A DNA stretch of 7,255 nucleotides from Desulfocapsa sulfexigens (GCA_020721165.1 DYNG01000031.1:1-7255), one strand, 5' to 3'; shown: positions 1-5,586, numbered from the stretch's first letter. Notes: generated by a model from the sequence alone, not told the origin. Program-made: numbers and translations.

Positions 1-87
1 CATGACTGCGGAGGAAGAAAATTTGCCGGTGCCGAGAAAGAGGCGGGAGTGAAACGAGCGTCCGCCGATGGTCAGTTTATTGGTCAA
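1..87 (-). CDS. thiG: Thiazole synthase ThiG, N-terminal fragment (runs off the window)
   Basis: The reverse strand from 87 to 1 reads LTNKLTIGGRSFHSRLFLGT followed by GKFSSSAVM. This is the characteristic ThiG opening: a 'L.IGGR.F.SRLFLGTGK' strand leading into the TIM barrel. ThiG condenses deoxyxylulose 5-phosphate, dehydroglycine and the sulfur carried on ThiS thiocarboxylate to make the thiazole phosphate of thiamine, in the cytoplasm. Only 29 codons are inside the window. There is no ATG or GTG between the upstream in-frame TAG, which lies within the thiS 3' end, and the conserved start of the domain. The candidates are TTG at 87-85, taken here, and CTG at 75-73. A GAGAGG motif at 105-100 could be the ribosome binding site, although its 12-nt spacing to the TTG is long. 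The gene begins 16 nt after the thiS stop, so the two are surely co-transcribed. The identity is confident; the start codon is not. Confidence 0.85.
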   Translation of the reverse strand, partial: MTNKLTIGGRSFHSRLFLGTGKFSSSAVM

Positions 88-103
88 TGAATTGGTCGGC
101 CTC

Positions 104-304
104 TCAGCCGCCTCCTACAAAGCGAATGATTTCCACCTGGTCATTTTCAGCAAGCAACACTCGTTCGTACTCCTCCGGCTGCAGAATGGTCCGGTTTTGT
201 TCAACCACCACGGGCGCAGATGAAAGCCCTTTCTCGCGTAAGAGGGTTGCAATGGAGATCCCAGATTCTATTATGGTGGCGTGGCCGTTAATGTGAATTT
301 GCAT
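104..304 (-). CDS. thiS: Sulfur carrier protein ThiS
   Basis: This is a 66-aa protein beginning MQIHINGHAT and ending FVGGG. That is the size, first beta strand ('I.ING') and di-glycine tail of a ThiS/MoaD-type beta-grasp sulfur carrier. In this family the C-terminal glycine is adenylated by ThiF and converted to a thiocarboxylate that gives sulfur to ThiG. The immediately downstream thiG decides for ThiS rather than MoaD. The open frame extends upstream to an ATG at 508, but residues before the ATG at 304 look non-coding and ThiS proteins begin exactly at this point, so 304 is chosen. No Shine-Dalgarno sequence is visible in the 20 nt before it; upstream is a run of nine A on the plus strand (U on the mRNA). 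An in-frame GTG at 319-317 is an alternative start. A sigma70-like promoter lies at 425-397. No TPP riboswitch motif was seen. Confidence 0.9.
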   Translation of the reverse strand: MQIHINGHATIIESGISIATLLREKGLSSAPVVVEQNRTILQPEEYERVLLAENDQVEIIRFVGGG

Positions 305-396
305 GGAGTCAATAATCACGCGCAAAAAAAAAGGAAAGTTGTCTGCTTCGAAGTTGGTCGTGGGTCGCTGAAAGAAATGTGTAAAAATGCGGTTCC

Positions 397-425
397 ATCT
401 TAATCCTATACGAGTGACTTGCCAA
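397..425 (-). promoter_or_regulatory. Candidate sigma70-type promoter for thiS-thiG
   Basis: On the minus strand TTGGCA (425-420, 5 of 6 matches to TTGACA) is followed after exactly 17 nt by TAAGAT (402-397, 4 of 6 matches to TATAAT). Transcription would begin near 390, giving a leader of roughly 85 nt before the thiS ATG. It lies in the gap between the pgeF stop and thiS, so the thi genes could be expressed without pgeF. This is a pattern match only. Confidence 0.45.
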
Positions 426-531
426 GGGGGGCGAAGAAGAAAGAACGACTCTGTCACTTCTTGTTGCGTAACGGCCTCTAAAGCAAGCGGCCAGAAAAAA
501 CTCTTCAAAAGACGAATAAATGTCCACGGAG

Positions 532-1353
532 TTAATGGGGGTATCGAAATGACTTCGTGATGTTGTGGGACAATTTTCCTCGTTCGCGTTCCTCCCCTGA
601 ATCGGTTTTTTCCTTGAGGAGGATAATGCTTGCATTCCGTCCGGTTATGCCGTTACCAGTTCGGCGGGCTCGCCGATACGAAAAAAAATTATGGTTGCAG
701 GAGGTACAGACGGAAGAAGCCTGAATATTCTCCGGAGGCAGACCCGCTTCGATGAGTTGAAATCGGGATATTTGCCGAAAATCAAAATGGTTATCGTTTG
801 TCCGAAAGGGCAGAAAGGAGGCAGGAAGTTCCTGGCGATAGTGGATAAATTCAGCACAGCAGGGGCCCAGCGCCGGACTTATAGTGGCATGGAGGTTGTG
901 AGGGTTTGATTGAGAGAAGTTTGTTATTGCCTGGACGGTCTTTTTGATAATCCCGAGAACATTGCCGCGCCAGCCGCAATGAACGGCGGCGATTACGGAT
1001 TGTACCGGATCATGGAGAAGGATCGCCTGACAATCGGCGTGCTGAATCATCAAGGCGATGCCCCTTTTACTGGTAATTAAGGCGTCAACTCCCTCTTTTT
1101 CTTCATCACAGGCTGGGGAGTTGTCAACGATATACACGAGGTCTTCATGGATTTGCTTGGCTGAAATGAGACGACGAATACCCAGCGCCTGTTTTATGGC
1201 GGCACGATTGTTGCGAACCAGATCAGGATCATCTCCGACATTGAAGCCGCAATTGAGTGAGGCGAAAGGAGGAACGCTGATTCCGTGGTGACGATCAAAG
1301 GTGGCAAGAAGAATTTCGGGCGTCGGGGTAGAGATGGAGTGGGGGGAGAGCAT
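532..1353 (-). CDS. pgeF: PgeF/YfiH family purine nucleoside phosphorylase / peptidoglycan editing factor (laccase-like domain)
   Basis: This 273-aa protein belongs to the YfiH/DUF152 'multicopper polyphenol oxidase' family. Members are cytoplasmic zinc enzymes shown in other bacteria to act on purine nucleosides, and in E. coli to edit wrongly built UDP-MurNAc-peptide (PgeF). Visible family motifs, in order, are PPFASLN..F.VGDDP (about 28-43), SAKQIH (64-69), QHADC (104-108), AVHCGWRG (123-130), GPCC (163-166) and CTSC (216-219). These are followed by FFSYRR and TG..GRNAS near 223-242. The expected metal triad is intact: His69, Cys108 and His125. The fold should end near residue 246; the last 27 residues are a charged tail (KEKTDSGEERERGK and onward) that is unusual. 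The ATG at 1353 gives a normal N terminus, but the only SD-like AAGGA is 20 nt away, so initiation is weakly supported. It lies upstream of thiS on the same strand; no functional link is known. Confidence 0.88.
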   Translation of the reverse strand: MLSPHSISTPTPEILLATFDRHHGISVPPFASLNCGFNVGDDPDLVRNNRAAIKQALGIRRLISAKQIHEDLVYIVDNSPACDEEKEGVDALITSKRGIALMIQHADCQAILLHDPVQSVIAAVHCGWRGNVLGIIKKTVQAITNFSQSNPHNLHATISPALGPCCAEFIHYRQELPASFLPFRTNDNHFDFRQISRFQLIEAGLPPENIQASSVCTSCNHNFFSYRRARRTGNGITGRNASIILLKEKTDSGEERERGKLSHNITKSFRYPH

Positions 1354-1428
1354 GGATGGGGTGATGCCAATTTTCCTTATGTTTTTCAGGATGCGAGGTT
1401 ATTCGTGCGCAAAAACCAGATAAAGCAA

Positions 1429-1457
1429 AAAAAAGGTTCCGATGAGGAACCTTTTTT
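1429..1457 (-). terminator. Intrinsic terminator of the outer-membrane protein gene (potentially bidirectional)
   Basis: GGTTCC (1435-1440) and GGAACC (1446-1451) form a perfect 6-bp stem around a 5-nt GATGA loop. The stem is flanked by a run of A on the left (1427-1434) and a run of T on the right (1452-1457). Read on the minus strand, the stem is followed by an eight-U tract, ending the transcript of the gene whose stop is at 1544. The symmetric A/T flanks mean it could also stop plus-strand transcripts, though no plus-strand gene precedes it here. It also insulates pgeF from porin read-through. Confidence 0.85.
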
Positions 1458-1475
1458 ATACTGATAAGACTGTAC

Positions 1476-1517
1476 GGAAAGGGCAATGTGGTCTTTATTT
1501 GATCACATCGCCCTTCC
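1476..1517 (-). other. 3' UTR hairpin of the outer-membrane protein mRNA
   Basis: The arms 1476-1490 and 1504-1517 are complementary over about 14 positions around a 13-nt loop, with one bulged base (1478). The single mismatch (1485 with 1509) is A/C if read from the plus strand but a G-U wobble in minus-strand RNA. The structure therefore fits the porin transcript better. It starts 27 nt after the porin stop and precedes the terminator. It has no U-tract of its own, so an mRNA-stabilising or processing role is more likely than termination. Confidence 0.5.
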
Positions 1518-1543
1518 TGGTACGGCTTGTGGTGCAGGACGAC

Positions 1544-3046
1544 TTAGAAAGAAGCCTCAAGGGTTACATAAACTTGATCTGCGCTTTCAATGGCATCTAC
1601 ACCCATGGCAGCCAGTTTGAACTGATCTCCAGCATCGCTCAGATCATAAGGCGCCATGTTCCAATCATTGGAACCGGCGTAATCATACTCATAGCGCTGA
1701 TAGCCTACACGCATGAAGGTCTTGGCATACTTGGAGATGGCAGCGCCGGTGGGCAGGTCATAAATACCATAAACCTCGTACACATTACCACGAGCCGCGA
1801 TTTTGGACTGATAGAGGTCGTCATGACCGGGGGTCATGCCGATCCAGAACTCAGAGCCGTAGTTCCACTCAGCGCCGAGCTTGAGGCCAACCTGGTCAAT
1901 GTCATAACGGATACCAACATGGGCATGGTAACCATTTTCACTGTCCTGGTTAGGCCCAGTCTGCATCATCATCATGCCAACATAATCGTTGAACATTCCC
2001 TGCTCATTAGGATCGGTCATGCTCCAGCCACCAGCCACGAAATAGTTCAGGCCGGCAATTTTGTCCATATAGGTGGCAGCGGTGTGCTGAATGTTGCCCA
2101 CATTGACCCGTGGGCCCATGCCTGATATAGAGCCGAAATTGGCATCAATGATCGGATCCTGGAAGTTAGGATAATTCACGACATTGGCAGCCAGGAAGGA
2201 TTGGAGATAAACGAAGCGATCTCCTTTCTGGAGGACATCCCAGCTCACGCCGATGAAGTCCATATCATCCATATTGTCGCCATCCACCTGAAGACCATCC
2301 TCAAATCCACGACCATAGCAGACGCGAACCCGGCCAGCGCCGAGATCTCCACCCCATTTGTAGGCATAGCCAGCGGAGATACCATCAAAGGCGTAGTCCA
2401 TGATGAGCGGGGTGCCGCTGCGCTCAGTGCTGTTCATGCGGATGTTGGCAGGATTGCCATCGGTGGTTGGACGACGACCAACGGAGAACCAGACGGGGGC
2501 GCCACCGATGTTGTTGAAGTTAACAAAGGCCCGATCCACGCGCAGGGCGTTGTCAGAAGGGGTGCGGGTGGAGTTGCCATCGAACTGGGGCCAGGCGGTA
2601 TTGGAATCATCCTGCCAGGCGGACTCCATACCCCAGGATTTATACATGGCCAGACGGCCCTTGAACTCCACATTCTCAGTGGCAGCGACACGCATATTCA
2701 GACGGAAACGATTGGTCCAGGCAGTATCATTGTTATACTTGGTGCCGAAAACACTCTCGGCATTGTAATAATCCATCCGAGCACGGAAATCACCATACAG
2801 TTTCACGCGAGCAGCCAGATCCCAGTCGGCGGCACGACCATTCAAGTCGTCAACCTTTTTACCGGTAGCGGCATTGGCTTCAGCCTGGGCGGCCAGTTGG
2901 GCCTTCAACTGGTCAAGCTGAGCGCTCAGGTCTGAGATTTTACGATCAAGATCGCCAGATGCTTTCTGTGGGCCAACGCCAGCAGATGCGGCTACTGGCA
3001 GGGCGATCAGGCCAGCAATGGCCAGCATGGATAATTTTTTAATCAT
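1544..3046 (-). CDS. Outer-membrane beta-barrel (porin-like) protein, probably DUF3373 family
   Basis: This is a 500-aa exported protein. Residues 1-22 are a signal peptide (MIKKLSMLAIAGLIALPVAA, then SA) with a signal peptidase I site after Ala-Ser-Ala22. Residues about 32-68 form a Leu/Ala/Gln-rich coiled coil (DLDRKISDLSAQLDQLKAQL), typical of trimeric porins with a periplasmic stalk. A barrel-type sequence begins with KLYGDFRARMDYY (82-94) and continues as alternating aromatic and polar strands to the terminal VTLEASF, whose last Phe is the usual BAM assembly signal. The style resembles the DUF3373 barrel proteins of deltaproteobacteria; the substrate cannot be read from sequence. The start is firm: GGAGGAAA at 3058-3051 sits just before the ATG. 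Codons are strongly biased toward C-ending preferred triplets compared with neighbours, which suggests high expression. It is monocistronic, with its own terminator. A short MMMM run lies in a presumed loop. Confidence 0.85.
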   Translation of the reverse strand: MIKKLSMLAIAGLIALPVAASAGVGPQKASGDLDRKISDLSAQLDQLKAQLAAQAEANAATGKKVDDLNGRAADWDLAARVKLYGDFRARMDYYNAESVFGTKYNNDTAWTNRFRLNMRVAATENVEFKGRLAMYKSWGMESAWQDDSNTAWPQFDGNSTRTPSDNALRVDRAFVNFNNIGGAPVWFSVGRRPTTDGNPANIRMNSTERSGTPLIMDYAFDGISAGYAYKWGGDLGAGRVRVCYGRGFEDGLQVDGDNMDDMDFIGVSWDVLQKGDRFVYLQSFLAANVVNYPNFQDPIIDANFGSISGMGPRVNVGNIQHTAATYMDKIAGLNYFVAGGWSMTDPNEQGMFNDYVGMMMMQTGPNQDSENGYHAHVGIRYDIDQVGLKLGAEWNYGSEFWIGMTPGHDDLYQSKIAARGNVYEVYGIYDLPTGAAISKYAKTFMRVGYQRYEYDYAGSNDWNMAPYDLSDAGDQFKLAAMGVDAIESADQVYVTLEASF

Positions 3047-3083
3047 CTTCTTTCCTCCAATTGATTTGATGGTTACGATTCAC
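3039..3083 (-). other. Possible leader micro-ORF overlapping the porin start
   Basis: A strong AGGAGG (3093-3088) is followed after 4 nt by GTG (3083-3081). The frame reads 14 codons (MNRNHQINWRKEDD if GTG is read as Met) and stops at TAA 3041-3039, 8 nt inside the porin coding region. The porin's own Shine-Dalgarno lies within it. Ribosomes on this frame would cover or expose the porin start, giving translational coupling. No peptide homology is recognised, and it may be chance. Confidence 0.3.
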
Positions 3084-3237
3084 AAGTCCTCCTGAGACTC
3101 ATGACCGTTCCTATGAATCCTTGCCCATTGTGATAAACAGGCTAAAGATTCAATGCGTTCACTTCTTCTTACACCGTTTTTTCTTTCATCCGTGATGAAA
3201 AAATTAATACGAAACAAACTTCAATAATTTGTACTAC

Positions 3238-3259
3238 TGCATTTTTTTAGCCCTGTCAA
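3238..3259 (-). promoter_or_regulatory. Candidate promoter for the outer-membrane protein gene (sigma54-like, overlapping a sigma70 -35)
   Basis: On the minus strand a perfect TTGACA lies at 3259-3254, but at 17 nt spacing only TAGTAC is found, a poor -10. Immediately beside it, GGGC (3253-3250) and TGCA (3241-3238) are arranged with GG and GC exactly 10 nt apart, the -24/-12 spacing of sigma54 promoters. Conservation around the GG/GC is partial. Either would give a leader of about 180 nt. This is the best candidate upstream of the porin gene but remains weak. Confidence 0.3.
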
Positions 3260-3389
3260 CCTATTCTCTCATTTTTTTTTGACTTGTTTTATATGGGGTT
3301 GCAGGTTGGTTCAAATTTTTGACCTCTTGGTTGCGGATGGGGTGAAAATATATGCAGGGGAATATCCACAATTATAACGAATTCATAAT

Positions 3390-3506
3390 AAATATTGTGT
3401 TCCACACAAGTTCTCCAGCCTCTCTCTTGTAGTAAATATTTTCTTTGCCAGGTATGATGCGCAAAGAATATTGATTTTATCATTGCCTCTGCACAATATT
3501 TTCTTT
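3390..3506. repeat. AT-rich inverted and direct repeats upstream of tgt
   Basis: AAATATTGTG (3390-3399) is repeated in inverted orientation as CACAATATTT (3492-3501), a perfect 10-bp match 92 nt apart. A related CACAAT occurs at 3367-3372. Overlapping this, AATATTTTCTTT is present as a 12-bp direct repeat at 3435-3446 and 3495-3506. The motifs lie between the two divergent genes and could be regulator sites, but AT-rich DNA yields such matches by chance. Confidence 0.4.
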
Positions 3507-3607
3507 TCGTTTACCGACGAGGCACTCGATAAATCGTGGGCATATCGCCTGAGTGTCCGAAGAAAAAAATAGCCTGATGAAGAGCTTCGGTGAAATGATG
3601 AGTTTCC

Positions 3608-3643
3608 AGGAGGTGTTCTTAAAAAATGAGTGTCGTGATATGA
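3608..3643 (+). promoter_or_regulatory. Shine-Dalgarno and five-codon micro-ORF coupled to tgt
   Basis: AGGAGG (3608-3613), the only strong ribosome binding site near tgt, is 26 nt from the chosen tgt ATG (3640). It is 12 nt from an out-of-frame ATG at 3626, which encodes only M-S-V-V-I before TGA at 3641-3643. The stop overlaps the tgt start as ATGA, the standard arrangement for translational coupling. This may be how tgt is initiated, or tgt may start further upstream in frame. Confidence 0.35.
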
Positions 3644-4758
3644 CAAACCCTTCACCCTTTACCTTGCATTCCCGTTCTACTACCTGTGCCGCCCGTCGGG
3701 GTGAGGTGCGAACCGGGCATGGGATCTTCCAAACGCCGGTTTTTATGCCCGTTGGCACCCAGGCTACGGTCAAGGCCGTGACGCCGGAAAATCTGCAGGA
3801 GATGCAGGCCGAGATCATTCTGGGCAATACCTATCACCTCTATATCCGTCCCGGTCATGAGTTAATTCAAAACTTTGGCGGGTTGCACGCCTTTATGCAC
3901 TGGGATCGTCCGATTCTGACAGATAGTGGTGGTTTTCAAATTTTCAGTCTCAAGGAACTGGCCAAAATTACGGAGCAGGGAGCGACCTTTCGTTCTCATC
4001 TTGATGGCTCCTCTCTCTTTCTCGGCCCGGAAGAAGCGGTACGGGTGCAGGAGGCGTTGGGGTCGGATATCATGATGTGTCTGGATACCTGCATCCCTTA
4101 CCCGGCCAGCCGGAGTGAAACGATTGCGGCGACTGATCTGACGACGCGCTGGGCCAGGCGCTGTCGTCAGGCCCAGACCAATGTCGGTCAGCTTCTTTTT
4201 GGCATTGTTCAGGGTGGTATGTTTGCGGATTTACGGCAGGATCATGCCCAGTCTCTTATGGATATCGGGTTTGACGGCTATGCCATTGGTGGTTTAAGCG
4301 TCGGTGAAGACAAGGGTTTGATGCAGGAGATGACGGAGGCGGTCATCCCGCATCTGCCGGTGGCATACCCTCGGTATCTGATGGGAGTTGGCACTCCTGA
4401 AGATCTGGTGGAGGGGGTGTATCGGGGGGTGGATATGTTCGATTGTGTGATGCCCACCCGTAATGCCCGCAATGGCACCCTATTTACCTCGGTCGGCAAG
4501 ATTTCGATAAAAAATGCGTGTTATCGTGATGATAAGGCCCCGCTTGATGCCAACTGCTCCTGTTATACCTGTCGGAATTATTCCCGGGCCTACCTGCGCC
4601 ACCTCTTTATGTGTCGAGAGATTTTGAGTTATCATCTCAATACCATTCATAATCTCCACTACTATCTGCATCTGATGGCGGAGATGCGGACGGCCATTGA
4701 GCGAGATCAATTTCCTCTTTTTCGGAATAATTTTTATGGCAGGCTGAGTGGTGAATGA
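3640..4758 (+). CDS. tgt: Queuine/preQ1 tRNA-ribosyltransferase (tRNA-guanine transglycosylase)
   Basis: Bacterial Tgt swaps guanine 34 in the anticodon of Asp, Asn, His and Tyr tRNAs for preQ1, the committed tRNA step of queuosine synthesis. In 372-aa numbering the family motifs are complete: ARRGEV (18-23), TPVFMPVGTQATVKA (32-46), DSGGFQ with the base-binding Asp95 (95-100), GIVQGG (188-193) and GGLSVGE (217-223). They continue with MGVGTP (248-253) and DMFDCVMPTRNARNG, whose Asp268 is the nucleophile. The zinc site is Cys306, Cys308, Cys311 and His337, with the normal 26-residue gap to the His. The frame is open back to GTG 3553 (401 aa), but ATG 3640 gives the usual family length and begins just before conserved sequence, so it is preferred. 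Its stop is 95 nt before yajC, a conserved gene pair in proteobacteria. Identity is near certain; the start is less so. Confidence 0.95.
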   Translation: MTNPSPFTLHSRSTTCAARRGEVRTGHGIFQTPVFMPVGTQATVKAVTPENLQEMQAEIILGNTYHLYIRPGHELIQNFGGLHAFMHWDRPILTDSGGFQIFSLKELAKITEQGATFRSHLDGSSLFLGPEEAVRVQEALGSDIMMCLDTCIPYPASRSETIAATDLTTRWARRCRQAQTNVGQLLFGIVQGGMFADLRQDHAQSLMDIGFDGYAIGGLSVGEDKGLMQEMTEAVIPHLPVAYPRYLMGVGTPEDLVEGVYRGVDMFDCVMPTRNARNGTLFTSVGKISIKNACYRDDKAPLDANCSCYTCRNYSRAYLRHLFMCREILSYHLNTIHNLHYYLHLMAEMRTAIERDQFPLFRNNFYGRLSGE

Positions 4759-4774
4759 GTATTGTGTTTTTTTG

Positions 4775-4794
4775 ATCAGAGAATTGTCTCTGAT
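4775..4794 (+). other. Intercistronic hairpin between tgt and yajC
   Basis: ATCAGAGA (4775-4782) and TCTCTGAT (4787-4794) form a perfect 8-bp stem closed by an ATTG tetraloop, 16 nt after the tgt stop. The T-run lies before the stem (4767-4773), not after it, so this is not an ordinary rho-independent terminator for tgt. An mRNA processing, stability or attenuation role is possible. Confidence 0.5.
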
Positions 4795-4853
4795 AACTAT
4801 CTCGTTTATATTCAAGAAAATGTTTTTTCAGATTCGTTTGTGGAGGAATGATT

Positions 4854-5165
4854 ATGCCAGCAGCCGGAAGTGGTGGGCAATTCGCCCAGTTTATCCCCTT
4901 GATTCTTATTTTTGTGGTTTTTTATTTTTTGCTGATTAGGCCTCAGCAGAAACAGGCAAAGCAGCAGCAGCAGTTTTTGAGCGACCTGAAGAGTGGTGAC
5001 AAGGTGATTACCAAAGGGGGAATTCATGGCACGATTACGGGTCTGACCGATACCGTCGTCACTTTGGAAATTGCCCAGAATGTCCGAGTCAAGGTTTCCC
5101 GTTCGGCCATTGCCAGCTCGGAAAGCGCGAACACAGCGGCTCCTGTAAAGGCCGGAGGCGCTTGA
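4854..5165 (+). CDS. yajC: Preprotein translocase subunit YajC
   Basis: YajC is a small inner-membrane protein that joins SecD-SecF in the holo-translocon and assists protein export. This 103-aa protein has a Gly/Ala-rich N terminus and one membrane segment (FIPLILIFVVFYFLL, about 13-27). It also shows the signature IRPQQK (28-33) with a Gln/Lys stretch, and a cytoplasmic domain with LKSGDKVITKGGIHGTI (45-61), TVVTLEIA and VKVSRSAI. It ends in a low-complexity Ala/Gly tail. GGAGG at 4842-4846 directly abuts an ATG at 4848, but is 7 nt from the ATG at 4854, so 4854 is chosen. It follows tgt as in many proteobacteria; however, secD and secF are not downstream. Confidence 0.95.
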   Translation: MPAAGSGGQFAQFIPLILIFVVFYFLLIRPQQKQAKQQQQFLSDLKSGDKVITKGGIHGTITGLTDTVVTLEIAQNVRVKVSRSAIASSESANTAAPVKAGGA

Positions 5166-5211
5166 GGGATTGGCCGTTGTTAGACCTTTGCAGGTTGTAA
5201 AGGAACTGGTT

Positions 5212-5254
5212 GATCTGGTCAGAGAGGCTTGTTGAATGGCATCCTGACCAGATC
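5212..5254 (+). other. Strong inverted repeat/hairpin downstream of yajC
   Basis: GATCTGGTCA (5212-5221) and TGACCAGATC (5245-5254) are perfect 10-bp inverted repeats. G5222-C5244 adds an eleventh pair, and two more pairs are possible after one bulged base. No U-tract follows in either direction; the A-run at 5272-5281 lies 17 nt further on. A smaller CCTTT/AAAGG stem sits just upstream (5185-5203). It could be a stability or processing element after yajC, a rho-linked end, or a DNA operator. Confidence 0.5.
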
Positions 5255-5352
5255 GTTGCATTGTCCTCCCCAAAAAAAAAATCAACAAGAGCGACAGCCC
5301 CTGTCCCGTCCCCTCCCTTTCCTTTCGAGTCTTTTTTGCGAGTTGTATTGTC

Positions 5353-5586
5353 ATGTCCATTAAACTTCTGGCCATTGAGTTGTATCGGGCCCAGCAAAAT
5401 GTTGCTCGTCTTGCCCGGCAGCAGGAAGAGGTCGCCGAGAGTCCCGGCGGGTCCCTTCCTGCCGCCTTTCAGGAGGAGCTTCGTCACGCCCATATTGAGT
5501 TGCAGCGATTACGACAGATGCTTGAGGAGAAAAAAATGAGCGCTGTGGAGCATGCCACTGCCCGGTATGGCCGCAACCGTTTTTGA
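5353..5586 (+). CDS. Conserved-looking 77-aa coiled-coil protein of unknown function
   Basis: I do not recognise this protein. It starts MSIKLLAIELYRAQQNVARL and ends RYGRNRF. It is predicted to be almost wholly helical: two heptad-like amphipathic helices, about 3-28 and 37-62, are linked by a Pro/Gly-rich turn (ESPGGSLPAAF, 29-39). There is no signal peptide, no membrane segment and no cysteine, so it is probably a small cytoplasmic helical hairpin. Codon choice matches its neighbours, with many GCC, CAG, GAG and CTT codons, which supports a real gene. The Shine-Dalgarno is poor: only GAG within GCGAG about 11 nt before the ATG. It sits between yajC and an NfeD-family gene in the same orientation, 187 nt after yajC and 153 nt before nfeD, so co-transcription is possible but not shown. 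Confidence 0.65.
   Translation: MSIKLLAIELYRAQQNVARLARQQEEVAESPGGSLPAAFQEELRHAHIELQRLRQMLEEKKMSAVEHATARYGRNRF

Larger units (their letters stand above)
3047..3639. other. Long AT-rich divergent intergenic region between the porin gene and tgt
   Basis: This stretch of nearly 600 bases holds no convincing protein gene. It contains the porin ribosome binding site and leader micro-ORF (3039-3093) and a TTTCATC-CGT-GATGAAA hairpin (3184-3200) in the porin leader. It also holds the candidate porin promoter (3238-3259), AT-rich repeats (3390-3506) and the tgt leader. Several open frames cross it on the minus strand, but their translations have no domain-like pattern. TATAAC (3374-3379) and TATGAT (3453-3458) are possible plus-strand -10 boxes for tgt, though neither has a good -35 at the right distance. 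Confidence 0.6.

Noticed and set aside
305..508. Upstream extension of the thiS reading frame (68 extra residues)
   Set aside because: The residues look non-coding, ThiS proteins begin at the internal ATG, and the extension covers the candidate promoter.
305..531. TPP riboswitch upstream of thiS
   Set aside because: No CTGAGA-type conserved element or GAACCTGA-like second motif is present on the minus strand of this gap.
309..635. Minus-strand open frame of 108 codons overlapping the pgeF 3' end and the gap
   Set aside because: No domain-like pattern; it is out of frame with pgeF and overlaps it.
1442..2125. Long plus-strand open frame (227 codons) antisense to the porin gene
   Set aside because: It is a shadow of the strongly codon-biased porin gene; the porin has a signal peptide, ribosome binding site and barrel terminus.
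2201..2935. Second long plus-strand open frame (244 codons) antisense to the porin gene
   Set aside because: Same cause: biased codons on one strand leave the complementary frame open; the translation is low-complexity Ile/Gly/Thr.
3505..3640. Possible preQ1 riboswitch before tgt, because of an A-rich stretch (3561-3569) and small pairings such as CACTC 3523-3527 with GAGTG 3551-3555
   Set aside because: The conserved preQ1-I loop and tail arrangement could not be matched, and tgt is not the usual riboswitch target; at most a weak leader structure.
3383..3827. Minus-strand open frames in the intergenic region and tgt 5' end
   Set aside because: They overlap tgt and show no recognisable protein pattern or ribosome binding site.
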